From Candidatus Saganbacteria bacterium (GTDB lineage: Bacteria; Margulisbacteria; WOR-1; O2-12-FULL-45-9; XYB2-FULL-48-7), in assembly GCA_016939335.1 (NCBI GenBank), contig JAFGHC010000023.1, forward strand, positions 1 to 32,013: a stretch of DNA of 32,013 bases, written 5' to 3'. The notes under the pieces are model-generated. The model was not told the DNA's origin and made no database searches. It worked only from the letters and a program-made list of their open reading frames with translations. The translations under genes and the position numbers were made by a program. Of this stretch, positions 1-7,087 are shown piece after piece. Numbering within the stretch: the first letter of the stretch is position 1; every line of letters begins with the position of its first letter.

Positions 1-192
1 AGGAGCGCTAAAAAGGTTTTTTTGACCGCTCACGGCAGCATAGCAGTGCCGGCCATACACCGTCGAAGTTATTCCTCGGTTTTTCATGTGCCTTCGTTTA
101 TTTATCTTCATTTCTTCGCCGCAATTTCACCAAAAAACATGCCGGCCGCCCCCGAAGACGGGCAAGCGCGATCTTGCCCCCGACCGCCGACT

Positions 193-229
193 GACGGCCA
201 AAGACAAAAGGCCGTCGTAATGTTATAAT
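193..229 (+). promoter_or_regulatory. Promoter with inverted repeat upstream of the nucleotidyltransferase gene
   Basis: An extended -10 box, TGtTATAAT, occupies 221-229 and lies nine bases before the ATG at 239. A perfect 7-bp inverted repeat, GACGGCC (193-199) and GGCCGTC (210-216) with a 10-base loop, covers the region where the -35 box would be. No run of T follows it, so it looks more like an operator than a terminator. Autoregulation by the downstream gene pair is inference only. Confidence 0.5.
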
Positions 230-238
230 CAAACCGTC

Positions 239-736
239 ATGGCGGAATTGTTTTACGGCGACGTCTTCAAAAAGCTCAAAGAAAAGAAGGTTAAATATGT
301 CGTTGTCGGCGGCATTGCCGTGGCCTTGCACGGCGCCCCCCGTTTTACCGCCGACGCCGATCTTGCGCTTGAGCTCGTCCCCGCTAATATCGAAAAGTTC
401 CTTTCGGCGCTCAAGGAACTCGGTTACCAGCCGAAAGCCCCGGTCGATCCACTCGAATTTGCCGACCCCCGGAAAAGGGCCGCTTGGATCGAGCAGAAGA
501 ACATGAAAGTGTTCTCTTTTTGGAAGAGCGATGAGCCGTTAAAGCTTATCGATGTTTTCGTGAATAACCCGATCGACTTCGGCGAGTTGCGCAAGAAAAT
601 AATAATCAAAAAAGCGGCGGGGCTGGAGATCCCCATCCCCTCGCTGGAACATTTGATCGCGCTTAAAAAACTGTCGGGCCGCCCCCAGGATTTAAGGGAC
701 ATCGAACTGCTGGAGCAACTTCATGACAAAAAATAA
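239..736 (+). CDS. Nucleotidyltransferase-fold protein (MNT/AbiEii-like)
   Basis: This 165-residue protein has the core of a DNA polymerase beta-type nucleotidyltransferase: a hydrophobic strand, then VVGGIAVALHG at about residues 21-31, then TADADL at about 37-42, where the two Asp residues are the expected metal ligands. The C-terminal half (SLEHLIALK) matches the usual end of small nucleotidyltransferases of the AbiEii/MNT/DUF6036 type, many of which are toxins or antitoxins. The start ATG lies nine bases after a TATAAT box and has no Shine-Dalgarno sequence. The stop overlaps the next small ORF by 14 bases, so the two are probably translationally coupled. The fold is fairly clear. Whether it acts as a toxin, an antitoxin or something else cannot be read from the sequence. 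Confidence 0.75.
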   Translation: MAELFYGDVFKKLKEKKVKYVVVGGIAVALHGAPRFTADADLALELVPANIEKFLSALKELGYQPKAPVDPLEFADPRKRAAWIEQKNMKVFSFWKSDEPLKLIDVFVNNPIDFGELRKKIIIKKAAGLEIPIPSLEHLIALKKLSGRPQDLRDIELLEQLHDKK

Positions 737-917
737 TGGCGCCGCCGGCCGGGCCGTCCCGCCGAAAAAGCCCCGGGAGCTCTCCCCCGAAAGCGTCCTG
801 CGCTGGTTGGCAGAGGCTAATCAATTCGTTGATTCTTTCCTGCCGCCCGAGGCAAGAGCCCGGTGGAGGAAAATAAAAAACCTCCCGCTCAAAACGAAAA
901 CCGCGATTCCCGGCTGA
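723..917 (+). CDS. Small hypothetical protein paired with the nucleotidyltransferase
   Basis: This is a 64-residue basic protein. A disordered, Pro/Lys-rich start is followed by one predicted amphipathic helix region at about residues 20-50 (SPESVLRWLAEANQF), with Leu, Trp and Phe spaced as in small coupled partner proteins. I do not recognise a named family. Its ATG lies inside the end of the nucleotidyltransferase gene (14-base overlap, different frame), so expression is probably coupled. By analogy with two-gene toxin-antitoxin operons it could be the partner of the upstream protein, but no catalytic or DNA-binding motif is visible. The overlap and the Ala/Arg/Trp-rich helix make it more likely real than chance. 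Confidence 0.5.
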   Translation: MTKNNGAAGRAVPPKKPRELSPESVLRWLAEANQFVDSFLPPEARARWRKIKNLPLKTKTAIPG

Positions 918-944
918 CAACCGTCTTCCATATTTTAAATAAAA

Positions 945-953
945 TGATATAAT
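945..953 (+). promoter_or_regulatory. Extended -10 box, predicted leaderless start
   Basis: The sequence TGaTATAAT ends at 953 and exactly six bases separate it from the ATG at 960. With the usual 6-7-base distance from box to transcription start, the mRNA would begin at or within one base of the start codon. No Shine-Dalgarno sequence fits. Confidence 0.6.
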
Positions 954-959
954 TCCTTC

Positions 960-1628
960 ATGCTGAAAAGATTGGCTTTCTCGGCCCTCCTGCTCGTCCT
1001 GCTCGGCGGGCTGGCGCTGGCCGAGGGCAAGCCGCTCAAGACCATCAACCTCCCCGAACCGAAACTGCTGGGGAAAATGACCGTGGAAGAAGCGCTCTTC
1101 CGCCGCCGCTCGGAACGCTCCTTCCTGCCGAACGAGCTGACCCTGGACCAGCTCTCGCAGCTCCTCTGGGCCGCGCAGGGGATCACCGAAAAGACCTGGG
1201 GCTTCCGCGCCGCCCCTTCTTCCGGCTCGCTCTACCCGCTGACCATCTACCTGGCCAAGAGCGACGGGGTTTTCCGCTACGTCCCCGACGGTCACAAGCT
1301 GGTCCAGACCGGCGACCAGGACGTCCGTTCGTCGCTCACGCGGGCCGCCCTCGGCCAGGATTTTATCAGCCAGGCGCCGGCCGTCTTCGTGATCGCCGGC
1401 AACTTCCGGATCGTGGAGACCAGGTACGGCCAGCGTTCCTACCGTTACCTCAACATGGAGATCGGCCACGTGGCGGAGAACATCGAACTGCAGGCGGTGG
1501 CGCTCGGGCTGGTCTCGGTGCCGGTCGGCTCGTTCTGGGACAACGTCGTGGCCAAAACGCTCGGCCTGCCCGAGACCCAGGACCCTTTCTACATCGTGCC
1601 GGTCGGCTACCTTAAACCCGCCTCCTGA
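960..1628 (+). CDS. SagB/ThcOx-type FMN oxidoreductase with signal peptide
   Basis: This 222-residue protein of the nitroreductase superfamily belongs to the SagB/ThcOx group, whose studied members are FMN enzymes such as azoline dehydrogenases. An N-terminal signal peptide (basic LKR, Leu-rich core, ALA-E cleavage site near residue 21) predicts export. The nitroreductase motifs follow: RRRSERSF near residues 43-50 for phosphate binding of FMN, QLLWAAQGIT, then APSSGSLYPL, and a C-terminal VPVGSFWDN...LGLP...YIVPVGY. No azoline peptide precursor or cyclodehydratase gene lies nearby, so a peptide-modifying role is not supported; a general exported flavin reductase is more cautious. The LCP gene begins three bases after its stop, so the two are probably co-transcribed. 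Confidence 0.85.
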   Translation: MLKRLAFSALLLVLLGGLALAEGKPLKTINLPEPKLLGKMTVEEALFRRRSERSFLPNELTLDQLSQLLWAAQGITEKTWGFRAAPSSGSLYPLTIYLAKSDGVFRYVPDGHKLVQTGDQDVRSSLTRAALGQDFISQAPAVFVIAGNFRIVETRYGQRSYRYLNMEIGHVAENIELQAVALGLVSVPVGSFWDNVVAKTLGLPETQDPFYIVPVGYLKPAS

Positions 1629-1631
1629 ACG

Positions 1632-2519
1632 ATGTCCAGCCATCGGATCGACCCCCTGCGCCTGCTCGCGGTCCTGACCGTGATCATCGCCGTCGTCTAT
1701 TTTAACGCCAACCTGTTCTGCCCGGCCTCCGTCCCCAGCTTCCTGCGGATCGGCGCGACCCGCAAGCCGGCGAACATCCTGATCCTCGGCACCGACGTCA
1801 ACTTGAGCGCCGAGACGGGGCGGCCGGTGGCGGCCGACAGCCGGACCGACAGCATCATCCTGATGCGCGTCGACCCGATCCATTTCAGGATCGTCCTGCT
1901 CTCCATTCCGCGCGACAGCTTCGTCGAGGTCCCCGGTCACGGCTACAACAAGATCAACGCCGCCAACGTGCTGGGCGGGGTCGAGTTGACAAAAAGAACG
2001 GTCAGCCAGCTGACCGGCGTCCACATTGACAGCTACATTAAATTAAATCCCGCGGCGGTGACCGAACTGGTCAATTTGCTGGGCGGGCTCGACCTCTACG
2101 TGGAAAAAAACATGTATTACGTCGACCGGGCCCAGGGCCTGCGCATTGATCTGAAACAGGGCTGGCACAAGCTCTCCGGGCGGGAGGCGCAGGATTATAT
2201 GCGCTTCCGGCACGACAACGCCGGCGACATCGGGCGGATCGAGCGTCAGCAGAAATTCCTGCAGACGCTCTTCATCAGTTTCGCCCGCCCCGCCAATTTG
2301 CTGAAAGCGCCGGCCGCGCTGGCCATCGCCCGGCGCTACGTCCAGACCGACCTGTCGCTGGGCAAGCTGATCCGGCTGGTCAACTTCGCGCGGATGCTGT
2401 CGCGCGCCGACATCCTGACCTGCACCGCCACCGGCGAGATCGCGGCTTCGGATTACGCCGGCTCGATCCTGGTCCCCGACCGCGCCGCGCTCAAAAGCTT
2501 CGTCGGCAAGCACTTTTAA
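1632..2519 (+). CDS. LytR-CpsA-Psr (LCP) family cell-envelope protein
   Basis: This is a 295-residue membrane-anchored protein. One N-terminal hydrophobic segment (about residues 10-28) is followed by an LCP domain: NILILGTD near residue 48, then DSRTDSIILMRVDP with the conserved Arg and Asp, SIPRDSFV, NKINAA and, later, FRHDNAGDIGRIERQQ. These are the signature blocks of phosphotransferases that attach anionic glycopolymers, carried on polyprenyl phosphate, to peptidoglycan or cell-surface acceptors outside the cytoplasmic membrane. All key residues seem present. No glycopolymer biosynthesis genes lie beside it, so the polymer is unknown. The start ATG is three bases after the stop of the oxidoreductase gene, with no clear Shine-Dalgarno sequence, which suggests coupled translation. 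Confidence 0.92.
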   Translation: MSSHRIDPLRLLAVLTVIIAVVYFNANLFCPASVPSFLRIGATRKPANILILGTDVNLSAETGRPVAADSRTDSIILMRVDPIHFRIVLLSIPRDSFVEVPGHGYNKINAANVLGGVELTKRTVSQLTGVHIDSYIKLNPAAVTELVNLLGGLDLYVEKNMYYVDRAQGLRIDLKQGWHKLSGREAQDYMRFRHDNAGDIGRIERQQKFLQTLFISFARPANLLKAPAALAIARRYVQTDLSLGKLIRLVNFARMLSRADILTCTATGEIAASDYAGSILVPDRAALKSFVGKHF

Positions 2520-2523
2520 GGTG

Positions 2524-2529
2524 TATAAT
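2524..2529 (+). promoter_or_regulatory. -10 box six bases before an internal operon start
   Basis: TATAAT at 2524-2529 lies directly after the LCP stop codon and six bases before the ATG at 2536. This spacing matches other predicted leaderless starts in the window and decides in favour of 2536 over the in-frame GTG at 2521. Confidence 0.5.
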
Positions 2530-2535
2530 AATTTC

Positions 2536-2862
2536 ATGAGAAAAAAACACCGGGCGGCCGCCGCCGCTTCCTTCCTGGTGGTCGGGCTGGGCCAGATCAT
2601 CAAAGGCGACAGCGATAAAGGGCTCAAAATGATGCTGATCTTTTACCTCGCCTGCCCCGCCTCGCTTTACGCCTCCCTGCTGATCAACGGGTACCTCTTT
2701 CTGCTTTCGCTGGCGCTGGTCATCGCCAGCGGCCTGACGCTCTGGGCTTACAATGTCTGGGACGCCTTGAACACCCCGCTCCCCGCCGCCAGCGGCTCCC
2801 CCTCCGCGCCGGAGAACGGGGCGGCTTCTTCGCCGGAGTCGGAGACGGGGGGGAACGGATGA
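2536..2862 (+). CDS. Small integral membrane protein
   Basis: This is a protein of about 108 residues. A basic start (MRKKHR) and a hydrophobic stretch containing LGQIIKGDSDKG lead into two further transmembrane segments (about residues 28-45 and 48-67), then a Pro/Ser/Gly-rich hydrophilic tail. The first segment, with Gly-Gln-Ile-(x)-Lys-Gly, resembles the small TM2/DUF5683-like proteins whose function is unknown. I chose the ATG at 2536 because a TATAAT box sits six bases upstream; the earlier GTG at 2521 overlaps that box. The stop overlaps the protease start as ATGA, so this gene and the site-2 protease are probably translated together. It could be a partner or substrate of that protease, but that is inference. 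Confidence 0.7.
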   Translation: MRKKHRAAAAASFLVVGLGQIIKGDSDKGLKMMLIFYLACPASLYASLLINGYLFLLSLALVIASGLTLWAYNVWDALNTPLPAASGSPSAPENGAASSPESETGGNG

Positions 2863-3986
2863 ACCGCTCTTTCAGGCTGGCAACCCTCTTCAACATCCCG
2901 GTCGAGATCAATTACTCCTGGTTCATTATCCTGGGGCTGGTCATCTTTACCCTGGCCCGCGGTTACTTCCCGCTCACCAACCCCGAACTGCCGGAAGCCG
3001 CCCACTGGCTGCTGGCGGCGGCCGCCGCCCTCCTGCTTTTCGCCTCGCTGCTGGCCCATGAATTTTCCCATGCGCTGGTCGCGGTCAGGCACGACCTCCC
3101 GATCCACGGCATCACGCTGTTCGTTTTCGGCGGCGTGGCGCATATGGAAAAAGAGCCTTCCGCCCCGGGGATCGAGTTCAAAATGGCGGCCGCCGGGCCG
3201 GCGATGAGCTTTTTGCTCGCCTGCCTTTTCTTCGCCCTGACGCAGATCAGCTACGGTCTCGGCCTGCCGAACGCCCTGCTCTCGCTCCTCAACTATCTTT
3301 TCCTCATTAACCTGGCCGTCGGCCTTTTCAATCTCATCCCCGGCTATCCGCTCGACGGCGGACGGCTGCTGCGCGCGGCCCTCTGGCACTTCCTGAAAAA
3401 CCTCAAGCGGGCGACGCGGATCGCCAGCTTTTTCGGCAAGGCCTTCGCCTTCGCGCTGATCGCTTACGGCCTGCTCCACCTGCTGGCCGGCTCGCTGGTG
3501 GCCGGCCTCTGGTTCATTTTTATCGGCCTCTTTCTGCAGGAGGCGGCCGGCACCAGCTACCAGCAGATCGTCCTGCGGCGCGCCCTCTCCGGCGTCCCGG
3601 TCGGGAAAGTGATGACCCGCTCGGTCGTCACCGTCCCCGCCGGCCTGACGCTCGACCGGCTGGTCGACGACTATTTTTTCCGCTTCCGCTACACCTCGTT
3701 CCCGGTGGTCGAGGACGATGCGCTGCGCGGGCTGGTGACGCTGCACGCCGTCAAGCAGGTCGAGAAAAAAGATTGGCCGCGGCTGACCGCCGGCGAGATC
3801 ATGCTCCCGCTGGACGAAAAGCTGACGATCGGCGCGGACCATGACGTGATCGACGCCCTGGCCAGGATGGGGGCCGCCGGCATGAGCCGCCTGCTGGTGA
3901 CCGACGGCGGCAAGCTGGCCGGCATCCTCACCCAGCGCGACATCACCCGGCTGTTCGAGTTAAAATCAAAAATAGACGAGGAGTGA
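2859..3986 (+). CDS. Site-2 protease (M50 family) with two CBS domains
   Basis: This 375-residue intramembrane zinc metalloprotease of the SpoIVFB/Rip3 type has HEFSH at residues 67-71 (two zinc ligands and the catalytic Glu) and NLIPGYPLDGGR near 158-169, whose Asp166 is the third zinc ligand. Several hydrophobic segments surround both motifs. From about residue 248 onward there are two CBS repeats (VMTRSVVTVPAGLTLDRLVDD and IMLPLDEKLTIGAD...ILTQRDIT), which in this family bind adenine nucleotides and tune activity. Family members cleave membrane-bound regulators such as anti-sigma factors. No substrate is encoded adjacently, unless it is the small membrane protein whose stop codon overlaps this start. 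All catalytic residues are present. Confidence 0.93.
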   Translation: MNRSFRLATLFNIPVEINYSWFIILGLVIFTLARGYFPLTNPELPEAAHWLLAAAAALLLFASLLAHEFSHALVAVRHDLPIHGITLFVFGGVAHMEKEPSAPGIEFKMAAAGPAMSFLLACLFFALTQISYGLGLPNALLSLLNYLFLINLAVGLFNLIPGYPLDGGRLLRAALWHFLKNLKRATRIASFFGKAFAFALIAYGLLHLLAGSLVAGLWFIFIGLFLQEAAGTSYQQIVLRRALSGVPVGKVMTRSVVTVPAGLTLDRLVDDYFFRFRYTSFPVVEDDALRGLVTLHAVKQVEKKDWPRLTAGEIMLPLDEKLTIGADHDVIDALARMGAAGMSRLLVTDGGKLAGILTQRDITRLFELKSKIDEE

Positions 3987-3991
3987 CCGGC

Positions 3992-4534
3992 ATGGGAAGA
4001 AAAGCGCTGATGATCATCGCCTTCGAGCATTTCCGCGACGAAGAGTACGCCGAGCCGAAAAAGGTCCTGGAGGACGCCGGCTTCGCGGTAACCACCGCCT
4101 CGGTCAAGACCGGAACGGCCAAAGGTAAATATGGGATGGAAGCGCCGGTCGATATCGCCCTCAAGGACGTCAAAGCCGAAGATTACGACACCGTGGTCTT
4201 TGTCGGCGGCCCCGGCTCGCACGGCTATTTCAACGATCCGGCCGCGCAGGCGATCGCCCGTGAAGCTCACGACGCAGGGAAGATCGTCGCGGCGATCTGC
4301 GCCGCCCCCTCGATCCTCGCCAACGCCGGCCTGCTCAAAGGCCGCGCCGCCACCGGTTTCCCCGACCAGGGACCGAACCTGAAAGCCAAGGGGGCCAGGT
4401 TCACCGGCCGGGGGCTGGAGATCGACGGAAACATCATCACCGCCGACGGGCCGGCCCACGCCGGGGAATTCGGCGAGGCGATCGTCAAAGGGGTCAACTG
4501 GGTCGGCGGCTGGACGGCCAGCGATGGAAAATAG
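3992..4534 (+). CDS. DJ-1/PfpI family protein
   Basis: This 180-residue protein has the class I glutamine amidotransferase-like fold of the DJ-1/PfpI family, which contains deglycases, glyoxalases, proteases and chaperones. The nucleophile-elbow Cys is at residue 103 in AAICAAPSILANAGLLKGR, and an acidic residue typical of the family is in the EEYAEPKK segment near residue 19. VVFVGGPGSHGYF supplies the first oxyanion-loop region. I chose the ATG at 3992 because a GAGGAG Shine-Dalgarno sequence lies eight bases upstream, overlapping the end of the protease gene; a GTG at 3983 is less likely. It overlaps the PolX start by 11 bases. Small-molecule carbonyl detoxification or protein repair is possible. 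The exact reaction is not determined by the sequence. Confidence 0.85.
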   Translation: MGRKALMIIAFEHFRDEEYAEPKKVLEDAGFAVTTASVKTGTAKGKYGMEAPVDIALKDVKAEDYDTVVFVGGPGSHGYFNDPAAQAIAREAHDAGKIVAAICAAPSILANAGLLKGRAATGFPDQGPNLKAKGARFTGRGLEIDGNIITADGPAHAGEFGEAIVKGVNWVGGWTASDGK

Positions 4535-6260
4535 CGAATTCGCCAAAATCTTCCGGGAGATCGCGCAGCTGCTTGAGCTGAGGTCCGCCGGAGGCGGAGA
4601 GGACCGCTTCAAGGTCCGCGCCTACCGGAAAGCCGCCCAGAACATCGAGGATCTCGCCGACGACCTCAAGACCGTTTACCAAAAAGGCGGGCTCAAGGCG
4701 CTGGAAGAGGTCCCCGGCATCGGCGCCGGCCTCGCCGCGCACATCGCAGAACTGATCAAGACGGGCCGGGTCAAGAAATACGAGAGCTTGCTCAAACAGT
4801 TCCCCCCCGGCTTCATTGAAATGACCCGGGTGCCGGGGATCGGCCCGAAGACCGCCCTCCTTTTCCTCAAGAAATTCAAGATCGCTTCGGTCGCCAAGCT
4901 GCGGCAGGCGGTCGCCAGGGGTTTGATAAAAGATCTGCCCGGTTTCAAAGAGAAAAAGCTCGAGAACATCAGACAGGGGCTGGCGCTGAAGGAGAAGGCC
5001 AAGGGCCGGTTCCTCCTTTCCGAGGCCGACCAATATATCCGCGCCATCGTCAGCCAGCTGGAAAAACTGCCGGAGATCGAAAGGATCTTGCCGGCCGGCT
5101 CTTACCGGCGCGGCCAGGAAACGGTCGGCGACATCGACCTCCTGGTCACCGCCGGGAACGCCGGTCCGGTCATGAAGGCGTTCACTTCCCTCCCCCAGGT
5201 CAAAAGAATTCTTTCCCGGGGGCCGACCCGCGCTTCGGTCATCCTGAAGAACAACATGCAGGCCGACCTGCGGGTGGTCGGGCCGAAAGAGTTCGGCTCC
5301 GCCGCCCATTACTTCACCGGCAACAAACAGCACAACATCATGGTCCGCGAAATGGCGATCAAGAAAGGGCTGAAGATCTCCGAATACGGCGTCTTCCGCA
5401 AAAATAAATGGCTCGCCGGCCGGACCGAGGCGGAGGTTTTCCGCTCCGTCGGCCTCCCCTTCATCCCGCCGGAGCTCCGCACGGGCGGCGGCGAGCTCGC
5501 CGCCGCCAGGAACGGCCGTCTCCCCCGGCTGGTCGAGCTGTCCGACATCCGCGGCGACCTGCAGATGCACAGCGACCATTCCGACGGCGGCAACACGATC
5601 GCCGAGCTGGCCGGGGCGGCCAAACAGCTCGGTTACGAATACATCGCCGTCACCGACCATACCAGGTCGGCCCGGGTCGCCGGCGGCCAGACGGAAAAGG
5701 AATTCCTGAAAGAACTGGAAGAGATCGACCGCCTCAATGCCGGGCTGAAAGGGCTGCGCGTCCTCAAGGGGGTCGAGATCGACATCCTCCCCGACGGGAC
5801 GCTCGATTATCCCAACGAGGTCCTGAAGGAAGCCGAAGTGGTGATCGCCGCGGTCCATTCGGGCTTCAAAATGCCGAAAGAGAAGATGACGCGCCGGCTG
5901 CTGAAAGCGATGGAGAACAAATACGTGAACATCCTCTCCCACCCGACCGGCCGGCTGATCGGCCGGCGCGACCCGTACCGGGTGGCGATCGAGGATATCA
6001 TCAAAGCCGCCAAAGCGACCGGCACTTACCTCGAGATCAACGCTTATCCGGAGCGGCTCGACCTCTCGGACGTCCATTGCCGGCAGGCCAAAGAGGCCGG
6101 CGTCCTGATGGCGATCGACACCGACTCGCACGCCGCGCTTCAGCTGGCGAACATGAAATACGGCGTGCTGACCGCGCGGCGCGGCTGGCTGGAGAAAAAA
6201 GACATCATCAACACTTTGCCGCTCGGCCAACTTCTGATAAAATTGAAGGCGAAAAGATGA
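4524..6260 (+). CDS. polX: DNA polymerase X family protein with PHP domain
   Basis: This 578-residue protein has the standard bacterial PolX layout. An N-terminal 8-kDa-like helical domain is followed by two helix-hairpin-helix motifs (EVPGIGAGLAAHI, RVPGIGPKTALLF). The nucleotidyltransferase palm starts near residue 192 with GSYRRGQETVGDIDLL, giving two catalytic Asp residues, and the third is in ADLRVV near 248. A PHP domain begins near residue 344 (GDLQMHSDHSDG), with further metal ligands in VTDHT, KGVEID, VHSGF and DTDSH. The family fills short gaps in repair, and the PHP domain gives 3'-5' exonuclease activity. A short palindrome-coded insertion (RSAGGGED) sits near residue 20. The gene overlaps its neighbours on both sides (11 bases upstream, ATGA downstream). 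Confidence 0.95.
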   Translation: MENSEFAKIFREIAQLLELRSAGGGEDRFKVRAYRKAAQNIEDLADDLKTVYQKGGLKALEEVPGIGAGLAAHIAELIKTGRVKKYESLLKQFPPGFIEMTRVPGIGPKTALLFLKKFKIASVAKLRQAVARGLIKDLPGFKEKKLENIRQGLALKEKAKGRFLLSEADQYIRAIVSQLEKLPEIERILPAGSYRRGQETVGDIDLLVTAGNAGPVMKAFTSLPQVKRILSRGPTRASVILKNNMQADLRVVGPKEFGSAAHYFTGNKQHNIMVREMAIKKGLKISEYGVFRKNKWLAGRTEAEVFRSVGLPFIPPELRTGGGELAAARNGRLPRLVELSDIRGDLQMHSDHSDGGNTIAELAGAAKQLGYEYIAVTDHTRSARVAGGQTEKEFLKELEEIDRLNAGLKGLRVLKGVEIDILPDGTLDYPNEVLKEAEVVIAAVHSGFKMPKEKMTRRLLKAMENKYVNILSHPTGRLIGRRDPYRVAIEDIIKAAKATGTYLEINAYPERLDLSDVHCRQAKEAGVLMAIDTDSHAALQLANMKYGVLTARRGWLEKKDIINTLPLGQLLIKLKAKR

Positions 6261-6688
6261 AACTGACTGTCTATTCCGACGGCGCCGCCCGCAACAATCC
6301 CGGCCAGGCCGGCCTGGGCGTGGTGGTCAAGGACGGGCATAAGGTCGTGGCCGAGATCGCCGAATATCTCGGCAAAACGACCAACAACGTCGCCGAGTAC
6401 CTGGCGTTCATCCGCGGCCTGGAAGAAGCTCTGACTTTAGGCGCCGAAGAGGTCTCGTGTTTCGCCGATTCCGAACTGCTGGTCAGGCAGATCAACGGCG
6501 ATTATAAGGTCAAGGACGAGGGGCTGGTCCCGCTTTACCATCACGCGCTCGCCCTGATCGGGAAGTTCAAGCGTTTTGAGATCGATCACCTCCCGCGGGA
6601 AAAGAACAAGGCGGCCGACGCTCTTTCCAATAAAGCCATCGACGATCATCACGCCTCGACGCGCGGGCCGCTTTTTGGCACGATATAA
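6257..6688 (+). CDS. rnhA: Ribonuclease HI
   Basis: This 143-residue protein cuts the RNA strand of RNA-DNA hybrids. The four acidic catalytic residues are visible: Asp8 in VYSDGAARNNPG, Glu47 in NNVAEYLA, Asp71 in FADSELLV and Asp121 in NKAADALS. The length is normal for a stand-alone type I enzyme without a hybrid-binding domain, and the sequence is nearer to the archaeal/Sto-like group (TTNNVAEYLAFIRGLE) than to E. coli RnhA. The start overlaps the PolX stop as ATGA, so the two repair enzymes are co-translated. The stop lies only about five bases from the 3' end of rnpB, which is transcribed toward it, and no separate terminator is visible between them. Confidence 0.93.
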   Translation: MKLTVYSDGAARNNPGQAGLGVVVKDGHKVVAEIAEYLGKTTNNVAEYLAFIRGLEEALTLGAEEVSCFADSELLVRQINGDYKVKDEGLVPLYHHALALIGKFKRFEIDHLPREKNKAADALSNKAIDDHHASTRGPLFGTI

Positions 6689-6693
6689 TTAAA

Positions 6694-7054
6694 GGGCAGG
6701 CTCGTAAGCCGGATTCTGTTTAAGCGATAATCTATCTGGGACCGCCATTGCTGACAGCCTCATTGCGACCTACTCGAGCTCATAACGAGGCGAGCAACCT
6801 CTCACTCTATTTGGTCTTGCTCCGCGCGGGGTTTAGCACGTGACCGTTGCCGGTCTGTTACGTCGGGAGCTCTTACCTCCCGTTTTCACCTTTGCCACCC
6901 AAGCTTTAGGCTCGAGTTCGGCCGTATCTTTTCTGTGCCACTTTCCTTCAGTTTACACTGACCTCGCGTTACGAGGCGCGCCGCTCTCTGGAGTCCGGAC
7001 TTTCCTCCCTCCTACGCCCTTACGGGCTTCGGAGGGTAACCGCCCGGCCTGCCC
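6694..7054 (-). ncRNA. rnpB: RNase P RNA (catalytic subunit, class A)
   Basis: Read on the minus strand, the RNA begins GGGCAGGCCGGGCGGTT and ends CCGGCTTACGAGCCTGCCC. The 5' GGGCAGG (7054-7048) pairs perfectly with the 3' CCTGCCC (6700-6694) to form helix P1. The hallmark conserved block GAGGAAAGTCCGGAC is present near 6995-7010, as are the conserved ACAGAATCCGGCTTA 3' region and GTGAAAACGG. RNase P RNA removes the 5' leader of tRNA precursors. Length is about 361 nucleotides. The promoter lies immediately upstream (7061-7068). It converges with rnhA, and the ends are only a few bases apart. Confidence 0.95.
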
Positions 7055-7060
7055 AGACCT

Positions 7061-7069
7061 ATTATAGCA
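7061..7069 (-). promoter_or_regulatory. rnpB promoter (extended -10)
   Basis: On the minus strand TGcTATAAT ends at 7061. Exactly six bases later comes GGGCAGG, the 5' strand of helix P1, so transcription should start at 7054. The -35 region overlaps the end of the ClpP-like gene, whose stop codon is at 7088-7090. This box calibrates the six-base spacing seen at predicted leaderless genes. Confidence 0.75.
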
Positions 7070-7087
7070 AGGATTGGATGCTTAAAT

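Noticed and set aside
1-111. Open minus-strand reading frame (37 codons) running off the left edge
   Set aside because: It has no stop within the window, but it is short, lacks a ribosome site or six-base -10 box, and matches no family I recognise. It could be the start of a gene, which cannot be decided here.
960-1628. A thiazole/oxazole-modified peptide cluster around the SagB-like gene
   Set aside because: No precursor peptide, YcaO or E1-like gene is nearby, and the protein has an export signal.
6840-7067. Plus-strand ORF of 75 codons
   Set aside because: It lies inside rnpB, read on the wrong strand; helix P1 and the conserved RNase P blocks explain the sequence.
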